A stretch of 64,000 nucleotides of DNA from a virus, in IMG/VR virus record IMGVR_UViG_3300008117_000025, positions 1 to 64,000 of that record; one strand, given 5' to 3'. Each line of letters begins with the position of its first letter. Positions within the stretch are counted from its first letter, which is position 1. Shown here one piece after another: positions 6,904 through 13,842 of this stretch. The notes under the pieces were generated by a model. That model searched no databases. It was not told the origin of the DNA and was given only the letters and a program-made list of their open reading frames with translations. A program made the position numbers and the translations under genes.

Positions 6904-7125
6904 CTACATATCCATTATTGATTTGGAGATAGCCTCATAATATTCTTCTCTTAAACGCCTAACAACAGCCTCAGCGCTTGCTACACCTGCTTTAAACATT
7001 TGATCATTGTGTTGATAACCACGTTCATTGATTACTTTGAAAATTTCTTCAAATAGTTCAAATCCAAAATAAGTACCATCAATTGTTTTATACTTATCAA
7101 AATGTAAGGCGTGTACTGAATTCAT
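6904..7125 (-). CDS. Hypothetical helical protein, 73 aa
   Basis: The ATG at 7125 overlaps the upstream stop as ATGA; an upstream in-frame TTG at 7131 is less likely. The product is a mixed helical protein ending in an amphipathic basic/acidic helix (AVVRRLREEYYEAISK). Function is unknown. Confidence 0.65.
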   Translation of the reverse strand: MNSVHALHFDKYKTIDGTYFGFELFEEIFKVINERGYQHNDQMFKAGVASAEAVVRRLREEYYEAISKSIMDM

Positions 7126-7325
7126 ATCCAATTGTATTTAGATTGTTTAAGTGCTTGTCTTTCACCTGCGCTTCGTGGTTTAGATTCAATTCTAACACCA
7201 GTTGCTTTTAATTTACGGCCTCTTCTCTTATAAGGACATTCCTCAGGTTCATCCCATTTCCATTTCTTTACTTTTTCAAGGAATAATGCTCTATAACTTG
7301 CTAAACGTTCGGCTTCTGTTCTCAT
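7122..7325 (-). CDS. Hypothetical basic protein, 67 aa
   Basis: An Arg/Lys-rich protein with a CPYKRRGRKLKATGV stretch and GERQALKQSKYN at the end. It probably interacts with nucleic acid, but no fold is assigned. It is coupled by four-base overlaps to the genes on both sides. Confidence 0.65.
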   Translation of the reverse strand: MRTEAERLASYRALFLEKVKKWKWDEPEECPYKRRGRKLKATGVRIESKPRSAGERQALKQSKYNWI

Positions 7326-7519
7326 ATTAGTTCAAATATAAGTTCTTGACCTTGACAAATATACTCTAATGTATCAAATTTATTCATGTGATTGAGTGGT
7401 TTAGCCTCATCTTCATTCATTGACCACTGTGGTACACCACCATATTTTAAACCAGTGAAATAACCATACTCACTCATTACAATATACTCTTGTTGTTTAG
7501 TTGGTTTTTTCTTCTTCAT
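7322..7519 (-). CDS. Hypothetical protein, 65 aa
   Basis: The protein starts with five basic residues (MKKKKPTK) and then shows beta-strand-like segments (YIVMSEYGYFTGLKYGG). No family is recognised. It overlaps the next gene by four bases. Confidence 0.65.
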   Translation of the reverse strand: MKKKKPTKQQEYIVMSEYGYFTGLKYGGVPQWSMNEDEAKPLNHMNKFDTLEYICQGQELIFELI

Positions 7520-7522
7520 AAG

Positions 7523-7756
7523 TTAATTTACCATATCAAAACTTATATTACTTTCAGACATCAATTCATGTAATTTATCTCTCACTTCCTGATATGCATC
7601 ATATTTGTCTTCAGGTAAATCATCAGAAGCATATTTAGTTTTGGCTCTTAAATCCTGATCCAATTCCCAAAGTACACTCCAAAAATTAGATGCGTTAGTT
7701 GTTAATGTAAATTCTGTTTGATCATCAGGTAAATTAAATTCTAATATTGCTTTCAT
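7523..7756 (-). CDS. Conserved small phage protein, 77 aa
   Basis: MKAILEFNLPDDQTEFTLTT at the start and a WELDQDLRAKTKYA helix match a small phage protein I recall from diverse phages (MKAILEFNLPED-type). Its role is unknown. The start has the GTTATG context. Confidence 0.75.
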   Translation of the reverse strand: MKAILEFNLPDDQTEFTLTTNASNFWSVLWELDQDLRAKTKYASDDLPEDKYDAYQEVRDKLHELMSESNISFDMVN

Positions 7757-7763
7757 AACTTAT

Positions 7764-7976
7764 TTATTTTATCTTTTTAATTATAAATTGTATTAATTTT
7801 ACTAACAATACTACTGATGCTATTGCATTAAATTCTTCAAATCCTGGTTCTTGATCTGAAATTAATATCCAAATTATGCCAATCAAAATAACTAAACCAT
7901 GAACTCCCCATAACAATGCTATAGGGAGTGCTACTATCATTCCTAGTACTTCTAGTATTTTTAATAGTATTTTCAA
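7764..7976 (-). CDS. Small two-pass membrane protein, 70 aa
   Basis: There are two hydrophobic stretches (about residues 10-40, MIVALPIALLWGVHGLVILI and beyond, and about 50-65), with a basic C-terminus, KKIK. The start is a TTG at 7976 overlapping the upstream TGA as TTGA. An internal ATG at 7940 would shorten it to 58 residues. Function is unknown; such proteins can act in superinfection exclusion. Confidence 0.6.
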   Translation of the reverse strand: MKILLKILEVLGMIVALPIALLWGVHGLVILIGIIWILISDQEPGFEEFNAIASVVLLVKLIQFIIKKIK

Positions 7977-8596
7977 GGTTTAAGATACTTGGGTTTGAGT
8001 ATTAGATCCCAATAGTCAGTTACTATATTATCCTTACCATTTTTACCTAATTGTCTCCATGTTTGTGGACATTTACGTCTACAAAATGCTATACGCTCAC
8101 GTTTAGATTGTTTCTTATCTGAACAATATTCATAGCACACCCATGATTCCCAATAATGACTTTGATGTGGGTGATAAAATGTAGCTGCTATTTGATAACC
8201 AAAGAATACAAATGATATTACTGGGTTCCATTCATGTCTAATATCGTATTGATCCCATTTTGTCTTCCAGCCTAAACCACACATACCGAATCCCACTTTA
8301 AGTGGTACTGAGAATGAATAGCACATCTTTTCTTTATATACCTCATCAAATGATATTACAGTATGTTTGAATTTTGAATCAGGATTTCGTTCATTCCATT
8401 TTATTCTTTCTTCTATTGTTTTCAATGCAGCTTCGGTTGCCAACTTAGGAGTTGCCTTAACCCATTTACGAGGGAGGAAGTATGGAGTACCAACTTGTGT
8501 TTTACCAATATACCATTTAACTTTAAATGGGGTAAATGGGCTAAATAATGCTTTAATCCATCTCAAATCATCTAATATATATTTTAATTTTTTCAT
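7973..8596 (-). CDS. Hypothetical phage protein, 207 aa
   Basis: A Trp/Tyr-rich protein with a basic N-terminus (KVKWYIGKTQVG), a GFGMCGLGWKTKWD segment and a Cys/Arg-rich C-terminus (CSDKKQSKRERIAFCRRKCP). The cysteines (CYEYC, C, C) could form a metal site. I do not recognise a named family. Confidence 0.65.
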   Translation of the reverse strand: MKKLKYILDDLRWIKALFSPFTPFKVKWYIGKTQVGTPYFLPRKWVKATPKLATEAALKTIEERIKWNERNPDSKFKHTVISFDEVYKEKMCYSFSVPLKVGFGMCGLGWKTKWDQYDIRHEWNPVISFVFFGYQIAATFYHPHQSHYWESWVCYEYCSDKKQSKRERIAFCRRKCPQTWRQLGKNGKDNIVTDYWDLILKPKYLKP

Positions 8597-8597
8597 A

Positions 8598-8981
8598 TTA
8601 TTTATATTTAACGTATTCTTTTACTTCTTTAATTTCTGAGTTAAATAGCAAATTAATTTGATTTTTTATTTCAAATCTTTCATCATTAATATAATAAACT
8701 TTCCTTGCCAAACTAATAAATTCACCTTCAAATCGTTGTTCTAATTCTAATATTCTTAATTGATCCTCTACATCCCAAAGCCTAGAATTAACCTCAACTA
8801 AAGATGAATACAAATCAGACATACCAGGATGTTCAAGATATGGTATTGCTGTGTTATGTAGCAGAGCGAATTCATTATTTATGAGTTGTAATTTCTCCTC
8901 ATTTTTTATTTTATCTAATTTGATTTGGAGAATAGATAATTTATCAATCAATTCACCAATGCTAACCTGAATGTGTATCAT
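8598..8981 (-). CDS. DUF6165-like protein, 127 aa
   Basis: The start IQVSIGELIDKLSILQIKLDKI and later segments WDVEDQLRILE and YYINDERFEIKNQINLLF match the DUF6165 pattern (a VSIGELxDKxxIL start and a WxIEDxxR centre) as I remember it. Family members are about 125 residues and are often near glycosyltransferase clusters, with unknown function. The gene overlaps the phosphoesterase gene by one base. Confidence 0.7.
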   Translation of the reverse strand: MIHIQVSIGELIDKLSILQIKLDKIKNEEKLQLINNEFALLHNTAIPYLEHPGMSDLYSSLVEVNSRLWDVEDQLRILELEQRFEGEFISLARKVYYINDERFEIKNQINLLFNSEIKEVKEYVKYK

Positions 8982-9721
8982 TATTTAACTGAATTTATTC
9001 TTAATTTATTGTCTTCTATAATTAAATAATCACCTGACGTGTCCATCGTATCGATGAAATAATATCTACCTCCTGTAAATTGATCTGATCCTTTTAAATC
9101 AATTCGTTTCATATGAGTATGGCCTACAACTTGGATATAATCTTTCTTTAATCCTTTCTCATGTTTCTTATTAGAAGACATTAAAGATCTAGGTCTAATC
9201 CAAATTGGTGTTTGAGTTGAGTTATCACCATACGCATCGAATCCATTGAATTCAAATGCTTTAGGCTTATATCTAAACAATTCATTTAGATCTACTACTA
9301 CACTCTCTTTAGACCAATCATCTTTTCCAAATACTTGATCCATAAACACAGGACTTACGCCAGCATGAGTAAATAAGTAATTATCAAACCCATAAGCCAT
9401 TTGTAAATGATGTCTATTCTCATCTATGACTTGAGTAATTGATGGTGCGATTCTATGTTGATAACCACTTGTGCCTGTATATCCAATTTCGGGGAAATAG
9501 TGATGGTCATGGTTACCAATCAACATTACAACCTCAACTTGTGGGTTATCTTCCTTGTATTTAATAATGTTTTTGAAATTATCTATTTGCTCAACACCAG
9601 GAATGTCATATGAATCAAAGTAATCACCTATAAAGATAAGCCTATCAATAGGTTCTTCTTGATAAATTGCTAATTTCCAGTTAGAGCGTCCGTGGGTATC
9701 ACCCAATACTACTGTCTTCAT
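8981..9721 (-). CDS. Calcineurin-like metallophosphoesterase, 246 aa
   Basis: All canonical dimetal phosphoesterase motifs are present in order: GDTHG (residues 7-11), GDYFDSY (32-38), GNHDHH (about 69-74) and GHTHM near residue 200. The fold hydrolyses phosphomono- or diesters with Mn or Fe. The substrate is unknown; phage relatives include Ser/Thr phosphatases and polynucleotide 3'-phosphatases. It is soluble and full length for a compact family member. Confidence 0.88.
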   Translation of the reverse strand: MKTVVLGDTHGRSNWKLAIYQEEPIDRLIFIGDYFDSYDIPGVEQIDNFKNIIKYKEDNPQVEVVMLIGNHDHHYFPEIGYTGTSGYQHRIAPSITQVIDENRHHLQMAYGFDNYLFTHAGVSPVFMDQVFGKDDWSKESVVVDLNELFRYKPKAFEFNGFDAYGDNSTQTPIWIRPRSLMSSNKKHEKGLKKDYIQVVGHTHMKRIDLKGSDQFTGGRYYFIDTMDTSGDYLIIEDNKLRINSVK

Positions 9722-9750
9722 AACTATAAAAGTATGTTAGTTGATTTGGA

Positions 9751-9981
9751 TTACCAAACTTTCCACCAAGGTTTTTTTGGTTGTTGTTTTGGTTTAGGTA
9801 TTCTATGTACTTTGTTTAATAACAAATTAGCGTGTTTTTGTATTAATAACCTTTCTCCTTGCTCTAATCCACTTATATTAATATGAATTTGTACAGGGGC
9901 TACAATACCATTGGCTTCAATGGATGTTGTAATAACATGATATTCTTTCCCTTTAACGAAGACTGTACGTATCATGCTCAT
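9751..9981 (-). CDS. Hypothetical protein with C-terminal WWxxW tail, 76 aa
   Basis: A small beta-rich body is followed by a basic Pro/Gln linker and the terminal PKKPWWKVW. The same kind of tail ends the unrelated protein at 4684-4971, which suggests a shared membrane- or partner-docking tag. A second ATG lies two codons in. Confidence 0.65.
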   Translation of the reverse strand: MSMIRTVFVKGKEYHVITTSIEANGIVAPVQIHINISGLEQGERLLIQKHANLLLNKVHRIPKPKQQPKKPWWKVW

Positions 9982-9990
9982 AAATATAGT

Positions 9991-11115
9991 TTAATTAGAA
10001 AGTGGTGCTTTAATTGCTGGATGTGATTGATAATTTTCTAATTGTATATCATCTTCTAATAGGCATTTACAGAAATTATCATTTTGAAATGAATTAAATA
10101 CTGCGATAGCGTCTAAAGGTCCTTCACCGCACGAACCGCTTTCAGTAGGCCAGAATTCAGTGTTAATGTTTAACTTAGGTAATTTATAAGGATGTCTTGA
10201 ACATTGCTCAGCTGCTTGCTCAATATGATTACTATATAAATGTACGTCTCCTAAATTACCAATCAATTCATCAGGTATCATATTTACTGCCTTAGCTATT
10301 ATCTCAAGTAACAATCCATATGAAGCAATATTGAATGGTAAACCTAAAAATGTATCTACTGAACGTTGATTCCACATTAAAGAGATTGCTCTAGTTGGAG
10401 TGTTCCATTCATTATTCATTTTCCATTCCATATCTTCGAGACTCCAATTTTGCCAATCCCAGTAGACACGTCGTTTTTCTCGGGATAAGTCCATTCTTTC
10501 TTCCAAACTCAACACTCTCGTATAAACTTGAAATCCATAATGGCAAGGTGGTAATACCATTTGGTCTAATTCACCTACATTCCAAGCACTAACCATCAAT
10601 CGTCTGCTATCTGGATTTGTTTTGAGTTCTTTGATTAGGTTTCCGATTTGGTCTATGTACACATCATCACCGCCATTATTTTTACCATCCCAACTTCTCC
10701 AGTTCTTACCATAAATCGGTCCTAATTCACCCCATATTTTTGCAAACTTATCATCGGTTTTGATTTTGTTGATGAACTCTTCTTGTGAATAAGGTCTAGC
10801 ACCTAATGTTTTAGTATGCTCAAACATATTTTTACTTAGATAGTTCTTATAAGCGTCACCATCCCAAATATGGCAATTATTATCAACTAAGAATTTAATA
10901 TTAGTATCACCTCTCAAGAACCAAAGTAATTCTGTTACCATTGTTTTGAATGCCATCTTCTTTGTAGTTAACAATGGAAATCCTTCCTTCATATTGTGTC
11001 TGATCTGCCAACCGAAGATTGATTTAGTACCTGTTCCTGTACGGTCTTGTTTTTCAACACCAAAGTGGATGATTTGTTGAAGTAATTCTTTATATTGACG
11101 ATCTAGATTATTCAT
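9991..11115 (-). CDS. thyA: Thymidylate synthase (ThyA type)
   Basis: The enzyme makes dTMP from dUMP with methylenetetrahydrofolate. Recognised motifs are DRTGTGT near the start, the active-site LPPCHYGFQVY (catalytic Cys), SRRLMVSAWNV, and the dUMP-binding QRSVDTFLGLPFNIASYG. At 374 residues it is about 110 longer than the E. coli enzyme. Two insertions explain this: one of about 40-50 residues before GELGPIYGKNWR, as in many bacterial ThyA proteins, and a less usual Trp-rich one of about 45 residues just after the catalytic segment (VYWDWQNWSLEDMEWK). It fits the nucleotide-supply role also seen in the dCTP deaminase-like and phosphoribosyltransferase genes. Confidence 0.95.
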   Translation of the reverse strand: MNNLDRQYKELLQQIIHFGVEKQDRTGTGTKSIFGWQIRHNMKEGFPLLTTKKMAFKTMVTELLWFLRGDTNIKFLVDNNCHIWDGDAYKNYLSKNMFEHTKTLGARPYSQEEFINKIKTDDKFAKIWGELGPIYGKNWRSWDGKNNGGDDVYIDQIGNLIKELKTNPDSRRLMVSAWNVGELDQMVLPPCHYGFQVYTRVLSLEERMDLSREKRRVYWDWQNWSLEDMEWKMNNEWNTPTRAISLMWNQRSVDTFLGLPFNIASYGLLLEIIAKAVNMIPDELIGNLGDVHLYSNHIEQAAEQCSRHPYKLPKLNINTEFWPTESGSCGEGPLDAIAVFNSFQNDNFCKCLLEDDIQLENYQSHPAIKAPLSN

Positions 11116-11363
11116 TCAGTTTCATTTGAAATAATATCACCAAATTGACTAGCAGCTTTAGGATTACGCTCGGCAAATATTTCATATGCAACTTGATATC
11201 TACCTAGTTCAACCTGAGTTGGAAATAATTCCCAATGTAATGAATCAGCAACGTGTTGGATACTATCACATTTAGATTGTGCAACAATAATTTTATACTG
11301 TTGGTCTGCTCGTAGCATCACTTCTATAGCTACAAACACAAGGAATATTAGTACGTATTTCAT
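11112..11363 (-). CDS. Membrane-anchored or exported small protein, 83 aa
   Basis: An N-terminal hydrophobic segment (YVLIFLVFVAIEVML) is followed by a helical soluble part (HVADSLHWELFPTQVELGRY). It could be a signal anchor. The gene overlaps thyA by four bases and its upstream neighbour by three, so it is co-transcribed with thyA. Function is unknown. Confidence 0.65.
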   Translation of the reverse strand: MKYVLIFLVFVAIEVMLRADQQYKIIVAQSKCDSIQHVADSLHWELFPTQVELGRYQVAYEIFAERNPKAASQFGDIISNETE

Positions 11364-11506
11364 AATATTTCGTTTTTATCTTCTTCATTAAAAAAATCTT
11401 CACCCTTATAGTCTGGGTGATTTTTCATCATGTAATCAATTCCACCAACCCATAGCCAAGCGATTGATGCTGATAATGCGATTATGAATATAATTAGTCC
11501 CACCAT
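11360..11506 (-). CDS. Small membrane protein, 48 aa
   Basis: The frame from the ATG at 11506 encodes MVGLIIFIIALSASIAWLWVGG followed by an acidic cytoplasmic-looking tail (KGEDFFNEEDKNE). It overlaps both neighbours: 13 bases with the upstream gene, and ATGA with the downstream one. A hydrophobic first half and perfect packing make it a likely real gene. Confidence 0.65.
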   Translation of the reverse strand: MVGLIIFIIALSASIAWLWVGGIDYMMKNHPDYKGEDFFNEEDKNEIL

Positions 11507-11988
11507 CTTGTAATGTTTTGTTCTAGTATTTTAAATAATAATTTGTGAGCTCGTTCTTGATTTGTTTTAGCTATATTAAATGCTTTTTTACCTTTATCCT
11601 TAATTTTAAATTGTTTAGCTATTCTAGGGTATTTTTTAAAATATTCATCATAGCGTTCTGATTTTTCAAATGTTATCATCTCATACATACCTGGATGATC
11701 TTCACTATCAACAAATATAAGTTCTGAGTCGTGATAGTTTTGGTACTCACACGCATAGAATTCATCTTGTATCCTTTCAATCAAACGAACACACAACATC
11801 ATTATTTCAGCATCGCGTTTAGCTGAAACATGGCGATCGTGGTAAACAATATATTCGGCTTGGTTTTTGAGTTTAAATTTAAGTATCTCAAAAATAAAGT
11901 GGTCATCCCAGTCTCTATCTTTCCAGATAATGGGAAACCACCTTACTAAATTACGAATATTCCTAAAGAATTGTTTTATCTTATACAT
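11494..11988 (-). CDS. Conserved phage protein of unknown function, 164 aa
   Basis: The opening FFRNIRNLVRWFPIIWKDRDWDDHFIFEIL and the later DHPGMYEMI resemble a family of about 160 residues that I recall from many large phages (RWIPIIWKDRDWDxxF). The family has no known role. The N-terminal amphipathic helix could bind the membrane surface. A separate promoter lies just upstream. Confidence 0.7.
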   Translation of the reverse strand: MYKIKQFFRNIRNLVRWFPIIWKDRDWDDHFIFEILKFKLKNQAEYIVYHDRHVSAKRDAEIMMLCVRLIERIQDEFYACEYQNYHDSELIFVDSEDHPGMYEMITFEKSERYDEYFKKYPRIAKQFKIKDKGKKAFNIAKTNQERAHKLLFKILEQNITRWWD

Positions 11989-11992
11989 AACT

Positions 11993-12022
11993 ATTAAATA
12001 TAAAACCTATTGTTTGGACAAC
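11993..12022 (-). promoter_or_regulatory. Phage promoter of the recurrent type
   Basis: The minus strand reads TTGTCCAAAC (to about 12013) followed by TATATTTAAT (about 12002-11993). It drives the gene starting at 11988 and probably the thyA operon. Confidence 0.55.
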
Positions 12023-12026
12023 CAAA

Positions 12027-12455
12027 TTATTTAATTGCCAATACAACTGTAATAAACATTACTGCTAATGTAAATAGTTGTTGATTTATTCTTTCCTTTC
12101 TAAATTCACGCTCACGATGTTCATATATTTTTTTATTTGCTAGATATAGTGTTTTAATACTATCTGTTTCGGCTTTAGCTAATCTATAATTATTTAATTC
12201 TTGATTATAACTGTTATATACTTTTTGTAAACGCTGACCATTAAATATCATATATTGATTATGATAATATTTAACTGAGTCAAGGTGTAATTTTAAGCTA
12301 TCTATTTGTTTTTGCTTATCAACAAATACTTTATTTATCTTATCACCATCCTCAACAGACATTACAATAACTTCCTTATTATTTATTTTCTGAATTGTCT
12401 GTGATTGGCAAAAATTTAAACTTAGAGCCAGTATTAGGCTTAACAGTATTCTCAT
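12027..12455 (-). CDS. Exported coiled-coil protein with C-terminal membrane helix; spanin-like candidate
   Basis: An N-terminal signal sequence (MRILLSLILALSLNFCQSQ) precedes a long charged coiled coil (DKQKQIDSLKLHLDSVKYY and onward) and a C-terminal transmembrane helix (LFTLAVMFITVVLAI). Its signal-coding part overlaps the end of the upstream lipoprotein gene by 77 bases in another frame, as Rz/Rz1 pairs often do. A role in disrupting the outer membrane during lysis is an inference from context. Confidence 0.6.
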   Translation of the reverse strand: MRILLSLILALSLNFCQSQTIQKINNKEVIVMSVEDGDKINKVFVDKQKQIDSLKLHLDSVKYYHNQYMIFNGQRLQKVYNSYNQELNNYRLAKAETDSIKTLYLANKKIYEHREREFRKERINQQLFTLAVMFITVVLAIK

Positions 12456-12696
12456 TTAATTCTTGTTTTAATTGGTTTACTTCCTGTTTTAACTCAGTTA
12501 TTTGTTCAGCTGTTTTAGTTATTATTTGCTCTGTTTTCTTATCAGCAGCTTCTATAGCGACTTTATTTGCAGCCCTAACAGAATCTGCTTTACGAAGCAA
12601 CGCTTCAAATTCAGCTTCTTTCTTCATTTCTTCACTCGGCTGTTGACTTACAGCATTACATGAAGCTAAGAATATTAATAATAAAATGAGTCTCAT
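12379..12696 (-). CDS. Coiled-coil outer-membrane lipoprotein; o-spanin-like candidate
   Basis: A lipoprotein signal ends in the lipobox LIFLASC, giving a lipidated Cys13. A long Lys/Glu-rich coiled coil follows (EEMKKEAEFEALLRKAD, then QITELKQEVNQLKQELNE). This matches the outer-membrane partner of a two-component spanin, although most Rz1 proteins are shorter and Pro-rich. It lies downstream of the holin-like gene. Confidence 0.6.
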   Translation of the reverse strand: MRLILLLIFLASCNAVSQQPSEEMKKEAEFEALLRKADSVRAANKVAIEAADKKTEQIITKTAEQITELKQEVNQLKQELNENTVKPNTGSKFKFLPITDNSENK

Positions 12697-13001
12697 TATT
12701 GGGGTATTTTATTTAATGATTCTAATACTTGAATCTTAGAATTAAGGGCAGATGCTTCACCTACAAGTTTAACTACCTGTGTTTGTAAAGTGTCTACTTT
12801 TACTTCTAATCTTTCAATTGTGACGTCTTGTTTACCTACATTCTTTTCATTTGACATTTTGATATCAACATAAAGATAGCCTACTGCTATAATACAAATA
12901 AACATTAGACCCTTAACTGGGTCTTTACTAAATTCTTTAAATGAGATAGGAGGTTTTACTGCTCCTGCTACTGAATCTACTGCTGATTTTTTTGGTGCCA
13001 T
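12696..13001 (-). CDS. Inner-membrane coiled-coil protein; i-spanin-like candidate
   Basis: From the ATG at 13001 (MAPKKSAVDS) there is a cytoplasmic basic N-terminus and one transmembrane helix (GLMFICIIAVGYLYVDI). A periplasmic coiled coil follows (VTIERLEVKVDTLQTQVVKLVGE). Rz-type inner-membrane spanins have this topology. An upstream TTG in the same frame was rejected as a start. Its stop overlaps the lipoprotein ATG by one base. Confidence 0.6.
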   Translation of the reverse strand: MAPKKSAVDSVAGAVKPPISFKEFSKDPVKGLMFICIIAVGYLYVDIKMSNEKNVGKQDVTIERLEVKVDTLQTQVVKLVGEASALNSKIQVLESLNKIPQ

Positions 13002-13008
13002 GTTATTT

Positions 13009-13281
13009 TTATTTACTGTGTTTTCCGTCTTCAAATGCTTTCCATTCTTCTAAATCATCGATGCGTTGTTCTTGTTCTTCGAGCCAAGCCGATTTACGAG
13101 TGCGTTCATCAATAATCTGTTGTACTTTATTATCAGTTTCTTTTTTAAGCTCTTCTATTTCTTTGTGCATAAGCCTAAACTCACTGAAGATACCTCCAGC
13201 GGCAAATGCTACTGTGAGGATACCTACAATGATACTCCAGTTATTGGATAAAAAATTTGATGTTTTACTGTTCTCCATCAT
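13009..13281 (-). CDS. Inner-membrane coiled-coil protein in the lysis cassette, 90 aa
   Basis: The tandem ATGs at 13281 and 13278 have an AAGGAAAAG purine stretch at good spacing, so this start was preferred to one at 13323. One transmembrane helix (WSIIVGILTVAFAAGGIF) is followed by a charged coiled coil (LMHKEIEELKKETDNKV). Topology is again Rz-like. Whether this or the gene at 12696 is the true inner-membrane spanin cannot be decided by eye. Confidence 0.6.
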   Translation of the reverse strand: MMENSKTSNFLSNNWSIIVGILTVAFAAGGIFSEFRLMHKEIEELKKETDNKVQQIIDERTRKSAWLEEQEQRIDDLEEWKAFEDGKHSK

Positions 13282-13519
13282 TAGATTCTTTTCCTTTATT
13301 GATCCATTTATCAACAGAACCAATACCGAAAGAACCTAAAGTTAACCACATAAAGGCATTAAATATAAACTCTTGAATTACAAGTTCTTTACCAAGAGTT
13401 CCAGTAACAATGTCTGCTACAGCAAAAACTACCATCATTACAAATGCACAGAAACCAATAAAACTTTTTTCATTAATGCTGTTGTCGTCGTTAAATAACG
13501 CTTTGAAGAAATTTTTCAT
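13265..13519 (-). CDS. Holin-like protein, 84 aa
   Basis: There are two transmembrane helices (about residues 20-40, IGFCAFVMMVVFAVADIVTG, and about 50-68, FIFNAFMWLTLGSFGIGSVD) with charged ends. That is the size and shape of a class II holin. The FxGFxAFxMMxxFAxxDxxTG layout resembles holins of large T4-like phages as I recall. It heads a five-gene cassette of membrane and coiled-coil proteins. No endolysin is visible in the window. Confidence 0.65.
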   Translation of the reverse strand: MKNFFKALFNDDNSINEKSFIGFCAFVMMVVFAVADIVTGTLGKELVIQEFIFNAFMWLTLGSFGIGSVDKWINKGKESNDGEQ

Positions 13520-13543
13520 ACTTTTAATTTTTAATGGTCAAAT

Positions 13544-13576
13544 AAAAAAAGGTTGTATATATTTCTATATACAACC
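13544..13576 (-). terminator. Rho-independent terminator
   Basis: An 11-bp perfect stem, GGTTGTATATA/TATATACAACC (13551-13561 with 13566-13576), carries a GAAA tetraloop when read on the minus strand. It is followed on that strand by seven U residues. It ends transcription from the lipoprotein gene at 13615. A T-tract on the other side could make it bidirectional. Confidence 0.85.
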
Positions 13577-13614
13577 TCAATTTTTTGCACCAATAAATAT
13601 ACTAAAAGTATAGT

Positions 13615-13791
13615 TTATTTGATTGGGGTTTCATGAGATGATTGACCACCAACACCGACAGAATCAACATTAACTGAATCTACTACTACGGTAGTGTCAA
13701 CTACAGTTGTTGAGTCGTTAGTAACGGTTTCACCTGATCCGCCGCAAGAGATCAAAAACATAGCGGCAACTGCAATAATTGCTTTTTTCAT
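13615..13791 (-). CDS. Small lipoprotein, 58 aa
   Basis: MKKAIIAVAAMFLISC is a textbook lipoprotein signal with Cys16. It is followed by GGSG and a low-complexity Thr/Val/Asp/Ser tail (TTVVDTTVVVDSVNVDSVG). This style of short lipoprotein is common in Flavobacteriia. It has its own promoter upstream and a strong terminator downstream. Function is unknown; a superinfection or surface-coating role is possible. Confidence 0.75.
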   Translation of the reverse strand: MKKAIIAVAAMFLISCGGSGETVTNDSTTVVDTTVVVDSVNVDSVGVGGQSSHETPIK

Positions 13792-13810
13792 ATACTTTAT
13801 TTTATTTACT

Positions 13811-13835
13811 TAAATGTATAAAGATATTTTGACCG
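13811..13835 (-). promoter_or_regulatory. Probable promoter
   Basis: The minus strand reads CGGTCAAAATATC followed by TTTATACATTTA. It resembles the recurrent promoter (GTCAAA, then TATAnnTTTA) and precedes the small lipoprotein gene. Confidence 0.5.
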
Positions 13836-13842
13836 AACCAAA

